From NCBI GenBank assembly GCA_014529385.2, contig CM043951.1, positions 112,700,469 to 112,764,468 on the forward strand: 64,000 nucleotides of DNA. The letters are read 5' to 3'. The first letter of the stretch is position 1. Every line of letters starts with the position of its first letter. The notes under the pieces were generated by a model that was not told where the DNA came from, ran no database searches, and saw only the letters and a list, made by a program, of their open reading frames with translations. The DNA comes from Adiantum capillus-veneris (lineage: Eukaryota > Streptophyta > Polypodiopsida > Polypodiales > Pteridaceae). Position numbers and translations under genes: made by a program. Positions 42,941 through 53,446 of this stretch are shown one piece after another.

Positions 42941-44268
42941 GGCAAGAACGATAGCCATGTCCTTGCTCACCACACTTGAAACACTCATGGTCCTTGCGAA
43001 AATCTTCAAGCTCTTCAGGAGAGAGTTTGTTTTTACCTTTGTAAACTCCCTTCTCCTTGGACCGATTGTTGTTGTTGTTGTTGTTGGAAGTGACTTGGGA
43101 ATTGTTTTGAGCATTAGTTTTCCCCTTTGCATCATTTTTATCTTTGCTTTCCATGGGCTTGACATTACGTCTAGCCCCTTGATGGAAATTGCTGCGTGAA
43201 GCAACCATGGTGTGGTGGATTAATTCGGTAATAGTACCGGGCCGTTGAGAGTTGATGTATTCGGCCATCTCTTCAGGTAATCCCACACAGAATTGCTATC
43301 TTTGCTCGTCAAAGTCTATCTTTTGAAAGACAATAGCTTTGAGATGTAAATCCCAAAACTTGTCTACATGTTGATAGACTCATGAGAGAGAAGCTTCAAG
43401 CCGCGCCATTCGGTAAGAACTTTATCTTTAGTATCACTTGGAAGAAATTGCTTCATGATGGAAACTCATAGAATTTTCCATGCCTTTGGGGCTTCTCCAT
43501 TGCCACGAAGGCTAGCCCACCATAGACGAGCTTATTTTTGGACGTGCATAGCTACATGGCATAGCTTGGAGGACTCTGTGAAGCCCTCGTCCCCAAAGGC
43601 CGCATCAAATTGCTGGATGAAGGCCAACACTTTGCGGTAGCACCAAAGGTGCCATCGTAGGTGAGAAAAGAGATACTCTTTCCTCCCTCCTTGAACTTCT
43701 TTAGCTTTTGTGACCTTCGCCATGCAGGAAATGATTTGCGATGTCCTCCCCTCTTGTATTCTCTAGGAGAATAGCCATAACTTTCATCGAAAGAGGAGGA
43801 AGGTGAAGAAGAAGGAGAAGAGGGTGACCTCTTCCTAGCCCTTTTCTTCCTTTGTTTCCTCTCTTGCCTTTCAGAGTGATGAGGAGAAGGACTATGGGTT
43901 GCTCTTTTCCTCTTGGGAGGAGTAGGCGATCATCTAGACCGCCATCTTTGTGGAGCCACATATTCAGAAGAACTTAGACTTTCATTGCTTTCTTTCTCTC
44001 TGGATTCCTCCTCTCGAATGAGAGAGAGTCTTCTTTTGGGGGTCTCTTCAAGAGGCCTCCTAAGCTCTCTCTCCTCTTTGAGAGGAAGGGAAATTCCATA
44101 GGCACGAAGTTGTTGAGTAACTTCGGCTTGCAAAGTAGGGTTGCCCATAGCTTGTTGCAACCTAGTCACCAGATAATTCACAAACATCGGAGCATCATCA
44201 TTAGCACCTTCATGTGCAAAATCAAAGCTATCAATGTTCATTCTACTCTCTTGATTATTGTCAGCCAT
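42941..44268 (-). pseudogene. R gag copy 4 (inverted)
   Basis: Starts at the complement of 44266-44268. Carries the TGA after RWRSR, the shared frameshift and TAG, plus a private deletion near 43368 and a shorter Asn tract. Unlike copy 2 it retains its leader (44269-44364), which continues at 56062 beyond the G1 insertion to a primer site and LTR Y. It therefore belongs to R2 on the minus strand. Confidence 0.85.
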
Positions 44269-44364
44269 GTTAACAAAATTTATGTATATACTTAGTGTAT
44301 GCTTTGGCAATTCAAAACCTTAGTTTCCACTCCTCTTAGCCTTTGAAAAACGGTTCTTAAGTAT

Positions 44365-46757
44365 TGATAGCCGTTTTTCGGCTCTCCGTAATTGCCATAG
44401 TGAGTTAACCCACGCTACCAAAATCATCCAAACACTGTGGCTATCGCTACCATTTCACTGTATATAGGTGTGTGTGAGTTAGGAGACTTTTCCCATATCT
44501 TCGTAAAAACCCTCAGCTAGCTAGTCACTAGGCTAGTTGAGCCAAAAAAATAAAAAAATATTAAAAATATAAGTATATTATGGCCCATTTGTGTGTAAAT
44601 ATTTCATTGTATATAGGGCCTAAATAAAAGGATTTTTCATAATTATTTTGGTATTTATTTAAATATTTCTACCTATGGTGTGTTATTTATGCTATGTACA
44701 TTGACTCACCATTACTATATTTTTTCTTACCATTTTGCATACTCTTTATTCCATATGAAAATAATTTCATGCAAGCTTCTCTTATTTTTGGTGTAACTCC
44801 ATCCCAACAAAAATCCAAAAAAACTAGTTTTATTTGTGTATATTTTTTCACTATTGTGATTTTTCCTTCCTACATCTATTCTCTTTTACTCTCATAAATT
44901 AGAAAACCAAAAATATTCATCTTTTTATGGTAGACTTATAATGAGAGAGATTTATTTTGACCCCTTTATATTTTTTCCACCTATATTATTTATATTTGAC
45001 ATGTACATATTTTTTTAGACCCCTCAATATTTGATTTTCTTAGTTGTACTATTCACTTATATCATGATCTCAGCAATATCTTCAATTATAGACCTACCAA
45101 ATAAGGTCAAGGGTATGCGGAATGCATGCATGCACCATGGGGAGCTCACTCTTGGAGGTATTCAAAAGAATCATCCAAAGAAGGACCTCACAAGGACCTT
45201 GTGCAGTGGAAAAAACAGTCGGTTTTGCTGAATTTTTAAAGATCACATTCTCCCCGAATTTGAAAAGATGATACAAACAAAATTTGTAGCTCGTGAGCTG
45301 AAATTTTACCTCAAACTGTTTCATATTTTTTTGAGCTACGAGTTGTGAGCTAGGATTTTATTTGTGGACCCCAGTTTGCCCATGCTATGCAGCCACACTC
45401 CCTCTTCCACTTTATCATTTTCCTCTTTCACACACACTTCTCCACTCATCATCCCCACCTCTCTCACCACTCCTCTCTGCACCGTATTCACCTTCTTCTC
45501 AACCTTGAAGAATAAGAGAAACCAGGGTGAACTCATGTCTCCTACACACACTTCCATTCCAAAATTGACCACCTAGTCTCATTTTTCCTCATCCATATTA
45601 CCCATATCTATCAAAAAACTACAAAAATCAGCCTCTTCTCTTGAAAGACAGCATCATGGTGATTGATTACTCATGTTCACTTACTTTGGATCCCAAGGAA
45701 GGTCAAGAGTGGAGAAAAAACGTACCGTCAAAGCTAGTGGACCGTCAACAAGCGTCAAAATTGACCCTACTCAAAACACTTGGAGCATCAACATTGTAAG
45801 AAATCCATATTTTCTTACCTATGAAGAGTTTTTTCTTCCTTATTTGTATCCTACCTGGATACTCTTATTGTAAATATCCAATTCCATTTGTAAATCAATA
45901 AAAATACTAACTCTAGTAATTTACTAACACTAACCTAGTATGAAAAGTCCTATCACCTCCACTTCTCTCCTCTCTCTTTTCTTCATCTATCCCCACCAAC
46001 TTCTTGATAACTCCAAGCAAAATAAATTAGATAAGTGTTGAAAATCTAACCCAACCATGGTTAGAGGAGTAACCCTAGCCCTCAAAATTGCTATAAAAGG
46101 AGGGTGTAGCTAGCACAAAAAGGAGGGAGCCATAAGCAAGAGCACTATGCTATAGCTTGAGAAGCCAAGCTTAACCTCTCTAGAAGGAGCTCTTGAGTGG
46201 AATCTCATTGTCGTATGCTTGTGCATGTGTTGTAATAGGGGTGATGAGCATGGGAACTCTATGCCATTGTAAGAGAGAGAGCGATCATTCAATTGAGAGT
46301 GGAAAATCTATCATTCCTTCTACTAGTGTAAGCCCAACATTTGTTGAATCAAGGAGAGTGGATTTGGACTAAGCTTGGATACTTTGTCTCTCTTCCAACG
46401 TGAAGTAATGGAAAACAATGATGTGTAAGTGTCTTGGTGATATTTTTAGTTCTTGATAGCTTGTGTCTGGGTGTTTTCATCAATTTAGCCATAAATCCCA
46501 CATATTGTAAGAGGGTGACAGGGTGGAGAGGACTCCGTGGCCTTAAGACAGTGATTGGGGTGGCTTTTCTTGTGATGTGTCGTGGTGAAATTTACTCAAG
46601 CTATGTTGAACAAATACTAATCTCACTTTGATCGGTCATCACAGATTTGTAATAAGGTATTAATGCAACAAGCACCCCCTCCCTCTTCTCTCTCTTTCTT
46701 ACATATGTAATTGTGTTTGCTTGATCATTGCCGATACATTTCAAAGCAGCCCGAGCA

Positions 46758-46839
<82 letters not shown>

Positions 46840-47011
46840 GCGTCCTAGTTCGCATCCAAAACTAGGTGGTGCCATAAATTTGTGTAGGGTTAGGTTGCGG
46901 GTTTGTGTGTGTGTTTGTTGTTTTTTCCAACCCCAACCCAATTGAGCAGCACGGGAGCCTACAAGGGTGCTTAGAGGCCACTCTTCTTGTTGCCCGCCCT
47001 AGACCTCCTCA
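44365..47011 (+). repeat. G1 5' LTR
   Basis: 2647 bp with a long (CT)n tract at 46759-46838. A TATAAAAGG box at 46092 is a candidate promoter. Small ORFs inside (e.g. 45364-45576, 45673-45873) recur in the 3' LTR only because the LTRs are copies. Confidence 0.9.
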
Positions 47012-47014
47012 AAT

Positions 47015-47026
47015 TGGTGCCCCCAC
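47015..47026 (+). promoter_or_regulatory. G1 primer-binding site
   Basis: TGGTGCCCCCAC begins three bases after the LTR. G2 has TGGTGCGCCCACTGAGGAGG at the same place. The TGG start fits priming by a tRNA CCA end; the tRNA is not initiator Met. Confidence 0.7.
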
Positions 47027-47101
47027 GGAGGACGGCTTGTGTATGTTTTGTGTAGGCTCAACCTTTAGCATAATCAAGTAGCTTGCATTAATCACGAGAA
47101 T

Positions 47102-47299
47102 TTGTATGATCCCTTCATTCCCATTGCAAGGCAAAAGATACACATAATTGTTAGTACTAAGTTACAATTTCAACGTGTAATTCGTAGAATTTTAGGTCCT
47201 CTTAGGTTGGCAGAGGTAAACGCATCAGTAAATCCTTTTATTTTGCCTCTCATTAGGTACGACCTTAGTTTGGACGTCTATAGTGTTGTTTTGTTTTAA
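47102..47299 (+). CDS. G1 small pre-gag ORF 1 (about 65 aa)
   Basis: Not a known domain. It ends in a pattern shared with the next ORF and with a G2 ORF: I-x-I-x-V-x-x-K-L-x-F-Q, then G-x-x-R-x-x-E-V, A-S-x-N-P-F-I-L-P-L-I and D-V-x-x-V-x-L. No in-frame ATG is evident at the start, so initiation is lost or unusual. Alternating hydrophobic residues suggest a small beta-rich fold. Confidence 0.45.
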   Translation: MYDPFIPIARQKIHIIVSTKLQFQRVIRRILGPLRLAEVNASVNPFILPLIRYDLSLDVYSVVLF

Positions 47300-47320
47300 G
47301 CATAAGGTCATGCATAGACA

Positions 47321-47539
47321 ATGGATAATGGACCAAGAATAGAGGTTTTCCCCTTTGATTTCACTCCACACATTAGAATAAACATTGCAATTAGTAGAAA
47401 AATCCATTTTCAACAACGTATGGTGTTCATATTTGGTGCCCAAAGAGTAGGAGAAATTCTCGCATCACCAAACCCTGTCATCCTGCCTCTTATTGATTAT
47501 CATAGGTCATTTGATGTGAATATTTTTATTTTGTTGTAG
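47321..47539 (+). CDS. G1 small pre-gag ORF 2 (72 aa)
   Basis: Starts at ATG (MDNGPRIEVFPFDF), followed by HIRINIAISRKIHFQQ, G-x-x-R-V-G-E-I-L-A-S-P-N-P, VILPLIDY and SFDVNIFILL. It is clearly paralogous to the ORF 22 bases upstream and to 61281-61499 in G2. Retention as an open frame in both elements, in the same place between primer site and gag, suggests a real element-encoded protein. Function unknown. Confidence 0.55.
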   Translation: MDNGPRIEVFPFDFTPHIRINIAISRKIHFQQRMVFIFGAQRVGEILASPNPVILPLIDYHRSFDVNIFILL

Positions 47540-47625
47540 AATAGATTGTAATTTAGAAAATATTATTGTGTAAATTTTTTTAAGAAAAAAAAACAAGAAC
47601 ATGTTGTCATTTTGAAACCGATTCA

Positions 47626-48960
47626 ATGGAGGCCCAATGCCAAATGTCCGGATATCCTCTTTTCTTTGGAGAGCCTGGAGAGGATGAAAAATTATTTTTA
47701 GCAAATTTCAAGATGTCTTGTCGTATCAAGAGGATAGTAACTGATCAAGAACGCGTAGAGATGTTTGAAGTGGTCCTTAGGAAAGATGCTAGCACTTAGT
47801 TTGACTCGTTGCCTGAGGAAGTTAAAGGGAATTACACGGAAGTTGTGAATCATTTCAAGAGATACTTCTTTGATCCCCAAAACACTCAAAAACTATGGCA
47901 AGACATTGTTTCTCATAAGCAAAAATACTTAGATGACTACTACTTGTACAAGCAAGAGTTTCTACGTCTTTGGGCTCTATGGATACGAAATGTTGCTAAC
48001 CCTGGTGATGGTGCAGAGGTTCATAGCCGGACTCTTTCCTGATCTTAAGATAAAAGTTGAGGTGGGTGCACTTGCTACCTTTGATGAAGTTGAAACTAGG
48101 GCTGATGAAAAATATAGAAACCTCAAGTGCTTAAGGGGGGAGGTTCCAATAGAAGGTCTTAGACCCAAAGGTAAGGCACAAGCATCAACATCTAGGGAGC
48201 TTCCTGAGGTAACAGCGGAAGTGATTGAAAAGTTAAATGAATCTTTAAGTAGCTTGTCAATTCACCTTGCACAAGCTGTAGGTCCAAAAGGACAAGCAAG
48301 GAAGTTTGAAGAGCGAGATCCACGACCTAGGAGAGTCTTACAATGTTGGAATTGCGGAGAGTCTGGTCATGGGATGTATAATTGTCCTTGGCCCCACAGG
48401 GAGCCAGTGAGACCTAACTTGAATTACCCAGTGATGAATGCAAGTGAAGGAACTAGTCAGCAACCACGGCTTCTACAAAGGCCAAATGGAGCAAAACCAC
48501 CTCCACAAGGAGTGGAAGGAGCTCCACCTTTGCCAGACCAAAATGTGCATGTGGTAGAGGTGAAAAATTCAAAAGAGGTTGACATGGAAGAAAATGGCAT
48601 TAAGCGTGGCCGTGGAAAAAGGAAGGAGAAAGAAGGTGTCACATCACAAAGTGATCATGGATGAGAAAAGAAGGCAAAGGAGACCAAGGAAGCTAAGAGG
48701 ACTCGACGTCGTATCAATCTCCAAGACTTCCCTCTTAGACATGGTATGGCTCCATACAACTTGTTGGAAGACATGAGAGGTAAGGGTCCTGATATCTCAT
48801 TGCCTCAGTTTCTTGCATTATGCCCACAAGTTAGGAGGGATTTAACAAAGGCAGTTAGCACTAGGAGAAAGGTAAAAGAGAGTGTGCCTGTTGTAAAAAT
48901 TGCACATGCTGAAATGAATGAGGATATTACACCTGTGTAAAAATTGCACATGCTGAAATG
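47626..48960 (+). pseudogene. G1 gag
   Basis: ATG at 47626 (MEAQCQMSGYPLFFGEPG, then DEKLFLANFK). The gag domain runs LPEEVKGNYTEVVNHFKRYFF, EFLRLWALWIRN, RFIAGLFPDLKIKVEVGAL, with a CCHC knuckle CWNCGESGHGMYNC near 48345 and a Pro-rich, basic tail (KRGRGKRKEKEG). Lesions: TAG at 47797, a one-base frameshift near 48020, TGA at 48662. Near 48891-48969 a block containing GTAAAAATTGCACATGCTG is duplicated in tandem (48-bp step), adding a stop before the protease. Confidence 0.8.
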
Positions 48961-48964
48961 AATG

Positions 48965-49244
48965 AAGATTGGTTACGAAAGGTCTAGTGGATGGGGGTGC
49001 ACAAATTTGCATCATGACAGAGGGACTCATCCAAAAACTAGGCATGCACATCCATGAGACACCTGAAATTAAAGTCAAGATGGCAAATAATAGCAAAGCT
49101 AGGTGTGTAGGCATTTGTAAAAATGTTTATGTAGAGGTCTTTGGCATTAAGAAGGCGGTGGATTTTTATGTTATGTCTACCAAAGGAAATGGTTACCCAT
49201 TTATCCTAGGGAGACCATGGCTAATGAAACTGCGAGCTTTATAG
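48965..49244 (+). pseudogene. G1 protease
   Basis: LVDGGAQICIMTE is the aspartic protease active site in the D-G-G form also found in G2 (IDGGAQICVMSE). NGYPFILGRPWLM is the conserved C-terminal ILGRPW block. The short domain ends at a TAG at 49242 before the acidic linker (RQEELHEESSQSETEEG) leading to RT. It would process the Gag-Pol precursor. Confidence 0.8.
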
Positions 49245-49304
49245 GATTGGGAGAGTGGAAAGCTAATTTGCAGGAATGACAATCATAAGAAGGTTGTCTT
49301 TGAC

Positions 49305-50630
49305 ATGAAGGAACAACGCCAAGAGGAGCTCCATGAAGAATCATCTCAAAGTGAGACGGAGGAAGGCTGGACCGATAGCACTTCAGAAGGAGAAAGTTGC
49401 GGCATCATTACTGAAGAGGAGTCTTCCATCAAAGTCATGGGGGTAAGGTTTAAGCCAAACAACCAAGAGACCTCTTGCCTAGGTTTGGAAGAGGTAGGTT
49501 CCCAAGAGAACCAAAATGTGCAAGATGAAGGAATGCTAGAAAGTATGTTGTCTACAACACTTACAAAGGACGAAAGAGAGGAGTTCAAATTTGTGCTAAG
49601 GAAATTTCCTAGGATTTTTGCTAAAGACTACACCGTTGTGCGTGGAGTAGATGCTGTTCAACACAAAATTGAGTTGAAGCCAGAGGCCACACCTAAGGCT
49701 CAAAAGCTACGAAGGCTAGGAGTCATCAAGGAGCAGGCTTTACTCAAGGAGGTAAGAAAGCTTCTAGAAGCAGGTTTCATTTATCCAGTGGAGAATTCAG
49801 AGTGGGTCTCTCCCGTTGTTGTCACTCCTAAGAAAAATGGCAAGTGGAGGGTGTGTGTGGATTACCGTCCACTCAATGAGGCAACAAAAAGAGATCACTT
49901 TCCCCTCCCATTTTAAGATGAGATAATAAATGAGGTAGCTGGTCATGAGAAGTACACTGTGTGTGATGGCTACTTGGGTTACTTTCAAATAGGTATCGCA
50001 TTGGAAGATCAGTTAGAAACAACCTTCATCACTCCTTGGGGTTGTTATGCTTTTAGAGTCATGCCATTTGGTCTGACAAATGCTCCTACAACATTCCAAC
50101 GTTTCATGAACATGGTGTTTCAAGCATTCTTTGGAAAGTCAATTAGGGTGTTCATTGATGATTTATGCATTTATATCTCAAAATCATTGCATCTACAAAG
50201 GGTAGAAGAAGGTTTAAAGAAGCTCTATGACATGGGAGGTCAACTCAACCCCGACAAATGTCACATAGGTGAGGATGAAGTGATCTTTCTTGGTCACAAG
50301 GTTTCCTATAAAGGCATTGAGGTGGATCCTTCAAAGGCAAAGGCTCTTATTGAGCTCCCATCACCCAAGAATCGCAAAGAGGTCATCTCATTCATTCAAA
50401 AGGTGAAGTATATGTCACGCTTTATTCACTTAGCTTTGGAGTTGCTTCATCCTTTGCAAAAGTTGACACGACAAGTAGAATTTGCATGGTCTTATGAGCT
50501 TGAAGAGTACTTTTGTAACATTAAAGTCATTTTGTCAGAGCTACCAACACTCATGCCTCCTTGTTGGGAGTACACATTCTTTGTTAGCTCTAGTGTTGGG
50601 AAGGAAACAATTGGTGCAGTTTTACTATAA
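49305..50630 (+). pseudogene. G1 reverse transcriptase
   Basis: RT motifs: KLRRLGVIKEQALLKEVRKL, EWVSPVVVTPKKNGKWRVC, VDYRPLNEATKRDHFPLPF, YTVCDGYLGYFQI (motif A), FRVMPFGLTNAPTTFQ (motif B), RVFIDDLCIY (catalytic DD near 50155), IFLGHKVSYKGIEVDP (thumb). A TAA at 49914 splits the frame where G2 has a Gln codon, and a TAA at 50628 ends it before RNase H, again in the same frame on both sides. Otherwise the domain is full length. Confidence 0.85.
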
Positions 50631-50651
50631 CAAGATCCCCACAGTACCAGG

Positions 50652-51188
50652 ATGCGACCCATCTACTTTGCTAGTAGGGTCATGAATGCTTTGGAGAGAG
50701 GCTACACGGAGGCAGAACTCATGATGCTTTCTCTCATGTTTGCGGTGAGAAAGTTTAGATCCTACCTGCTACCAAAACCTTTTGTAATTCTCACTGTAGA
50801 AAATTTGTTCCCTTGGGTGTCATCTCAAATGAATCTTAGTACTAGGATCTCAAAGTGGATTATGGAGTTGCAAGAGTTTCAATACTCTTTCAAAGTAGAA
50901 GATAGTGTGCATGCACAATTGGCAGGGATCCTTACTTATAGGGTACATGAGAAAGAGATTAAGGTGCCTAAAGTAAAGACCCTACCATTGCCACCACCTA
51001 AAAGTATTTCTAATGCTTTTACCTTGTTCTTTGATGGAGCTTTTCGACGAGCCATAGGAAAAGCAGGGGGAGGGCTAGTATTGCTCCACCCAAGGAGAGA
51101 GGTGGTCATGAAAAAGAAGGTCAATCGACCAGGCCAAGGTATACAACATCTCATGGTAAAAGGGGATGCACTTCTCATTGTGAAGTAA
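50652..51188 (+). pseudogene. G1 RNase H and second (archaeal-type-like) RNase H
   Basis: First the usual Gypsy RNase H end (PIYFASRVMNALERGYTEAE, FVILTVENLFPWV). Then, after a Pro-rich linker, TLFFDGAFRRAIGKAGGGLV, the opening strand of a second RNase H domain with its Asp, and KGDALLIVK. The continuation (LHAIRRLFNQFKEVQLYHIP, 51830-51950) lies on the far side of TTAA copy 4. A TAA at 51186 precedes the insertion. Two RNase H domains in tandem mark the Tat/Ogre lineage. Confidence 0.8.
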
Positions 51189-51238
51189 ATTTTAGGCATT
51201 TGGGCATGCAAGAATGAAAGCCTAAGGAGGTTGTTTAA

Positions 51239-51814
51239 CACTAGGTTGGTAATCTAACAGGACATAAAAGTGTCCTTTCAGTGTTTTGAAAAAAACCTCC
51301 AAAACCATAGTAGATCCACTCATTTTGTAAAATCCTTTCATGAGGTTATAGTTCAAGGCCTACTACACATGGAAAAAATAAGGAACTTGTAAAATTTCTC
51401 ATCTTTTGGTCACACCAAGTCTCCAAATTTGATGGACCAGTACATTTTCATCAAAAACAGTCATTTCTTACGTTTTGTTGCATAAAAATAAGATTGGGGA
51501 TTTTTGCAGGACTTGAGATAAATTTCCTAACCTCACAAACATGAATTATAGAGTGGTATAGTTGCAAAAAGTCAAAAACAGGACCCGTGTTTTCACACAG
51601 TTTAGGTTGTGAAATGTTGTGCAAGGACAAGGTTAAAGATGGAATTGATACTCCAAAAAAATGTCGAGTTTTTTTCAGCTCATGAGACAACTTTCTAGAT
51701 AGATAGCACCTCAGAATCCATTTTGAAACTCTTGACATAATTCAAGGAAAATGGTCACTTAACAGGACATAAAAGTGTCCAAGGACATAAAAGTGTCCCA
51801 TTACCAACTTAGTG
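51239..51814 (-). mobile_element. TTAA-type inverted-repeat element, copy 4, internally deleted (576 bp)
   Basis: Ends CACTAGGTTGGTAAT and ATTACCAACTTAGTG, TTAA on both sides (51235-51238, 51815-51818). Sequence matches copy 3 in reverse orientation but lacks about 750 internal bases. It interrupts the G1 second RNase H domain, so it is younger than G1. Confidence 0.82.
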
Positions 51815-51954
51815 TTAATCTTCATGCCATTCGTAGATTGTTTAATCAATTTAAAGAAGTGCAACTATATCATATTCCTAGGAAACAGAATGAAGATGCC
51901 AATTTACTTGCACAACAAGCAGTTACATGTGTTGAGAAAGAAGTGTAGGTAATC

Positions 51955-53418
51955 ATGGTGGCAGCAACTGTCAAGCAATCGAGATACCAGGGATTGGAGT
52001 CATTGACTCCCATTATTAGCTACATTTTGGAGGGTGAGTTTCCACAAGAATTCACAAAGGCTCAGAAGAGGAGACTCATGAAAAAGTCAAGCACGTATCT
52101 CTTCCTAGAAGGATCCCTCCATCAAAGAGGGAAGGATCAAGTGTGCAGAAGAGTACCAACTAACAAGGAGATTCCAGCCATTCTAAAAGGTTTGCATGAA
52201 GAGGCATGTGGTGGTCATTTTTCCCAAGAGTTAACTGTGAAGAAGATTTTGCTTCTAGGGTATGTTTGGCCAAGTCTGCATGTGGATGTCCAACATTGGT
52301 GTAAACATTGTCACAATTGTCAGATTGATGGAAACAAGCATCTGTTACATGGTCCACGTCAGTTAGTCCTTGCAAATGGTCCATTTGAAATGTGGGGCAT
52401 TGATGCTATGGGTCCTCTCCCTAGGACAAAAAATGGTAAACTCTACATTCTAGTGGCGGGAGACTATATGACTAGGTGGGTGGAAGCACAAAGTGTGGCA
52501 AAGGTAACTGAGAGGACAGTGAGCAAATTTGTCTACACTCACATTTGTTGTAGATTTGGCACACCTTTGGAGATTGTTTCTGATAATGGTCCAGGGTTTA
52601 GAAAGGGATTGCTCACAGAGGTCTGTGAAGAACTTCACATTCTACATTGTCATAGTACACCCTACTATCCCCAATCCAATGGTCTGGTAGAAAAATCTAA
52701 TGGTTTCATTGCAGGCATCATTAGAAAGATGGTGAGAAACAAGACAAAGTTGTGGGATGACTTCTTAGATGGTGCCTTGTGGGCATATCGAACCACATAT
52801 AGGGAAGCCACGGAGTTTACACCATTTCACTTGGTCTATGGTCAAGAGGCTTTACAACCAATTGAGCTCAACATCCCAACAATACGACTTCATGGCAAAG
52901 TAGCACAAGATGATCAAGAAGCATGGATGGATCAACTTCTTACCTTAGCTGAGCTTGAGTGGAAAAGAGAAGCAGCATACGAGTGCTACAAGAGGAAAGC
53001 TACGCAGGCGAAGGAGAAGCTTGACAAGAAACTAAAGGACAAAGGCATCAATGAAGGAGATCTTGTGCTAAGGTATGACAATCGACTCGACAATCATTTT
53101 GATGCCAAACTTGAAACTAGATGGCAAGGGCCATACATAGTTAAGAAGGCTTTCAATTCAAGTTACTATCAGCTTATAGACTTGAATGGGAAAGAGCACT
53201 CCAGGAAGGTAAACGGGTATCGCTTGAAGCCTTATTTGAGTCGCCTTCTACTAAAGGATCTACCAAAGATCTGTCAAAAGGCAGCTATCTCATGTAGGTA
53301 TTGTTCCGTGAAGCATGAGTGTAACTCAAACCAAAATTCTGAGGGGCCAAACAATGAAGACCTCGTCAAGGACTCTGAAGCACTCTCTTTGGAAAAGACG
53401 CTCTATGATGGTATATGA
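51955..53418 (+). CDS. G1 integrase (487 aa open frame)
   Basis: Complete integrase. Zinc finger H81, H88, C119, C122 (GLHEEACGGH...CHNC). Catalytic core: D150 (WGIDAMGPLP), D210 (IVSDNGPGF), E246 (NGLVEKSNG), giving the classical D,D35E spacing. A GPY/F-type motif follows (RWQGPYIVKKAF), then NGYRLKPYL and an extended acidic tail without a chromodomain. It would join element DNA to the genome in the nucleus. The open frame starts downstream of a TAG at about 51946 that separates it from RNase H, so it would not be made as part of Gag-Pol here. Confidence 0.85.
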   Translation: MVAATVKQSRYQGLESLTPIISYILEGEFPQEFTKAQKRRLMKKSSTYLFLEGSLHQRGKDQVCRRVPTNKEIPAILKGLHEEACGGHFSQELTVKKILLLGYVWPSLHVDVQHWCKHCHNCQIDGNKHLLHGPRQLVLANGPFEMWGIDAMGPLPRTKNGKLYILVAGDYMTRWVEAQSVAKVTERTVSKFVYTHICCRFGTPLEIVSDNGPGFRKGLLTEVCEELHILHCHSTPYYPQSNGLVEKSNGFIAGIIRKMVRNKTKLWDDFLDGALWAYRTTYREATEFTPFHLVYGQEALQPIELNIPTIRLHGKVAQDDQEAWMDQLLTLAELEWKREAAYECYKRKATQAKEKLDKKLKDKGINEGDLVLRYDNRLDNHFDAKLETRWQGPYIVKKAFNSSYYQLIDLNGKEHSRKVNGYRLKPYLSRLLLKDLPKICQKAAISCRYCSVKHECNSNQNSEGPNNEDLVKDSEALSLEKTLYDGI

Positions 53419-53430
53419 ATATACCATCAT

Positions 53431-53446
53431 CCAAGGGGAGGGCTAA
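53431..53446 (+). promoter_or_regulatory. G1 polypurine tract
   Basis: CCAAGGGGAGGGCTAA directly before the 3' LTR. Confidence 0.8.

Larger units (their letters stand above)
41508..44323. repeat. Palindrome P2: two gag copies tail to tail
   Basis: Left arm 41508-42897, right arm 42941-44323, spacer 42898-42940. The spacer is the exact reverse complement of the P1 spacer, so P2 as a whole is P1 inverted. Arms include about 50 bases of leader beyond the gag ATG. The right arm has small deletions (a short deletion near 43368 and two Asn codons). Confidence 0.9.

Noticed and set aside
45364-45576. 70-78 aa ORFs duplicated in both G1 LTRs (also 54448-54660, and antisense partners)
   Set aside because: Duplication is explained by the LTR pair; composition is Ser/Thr/Pro from pyrimidine-rich sequence, with no domain.
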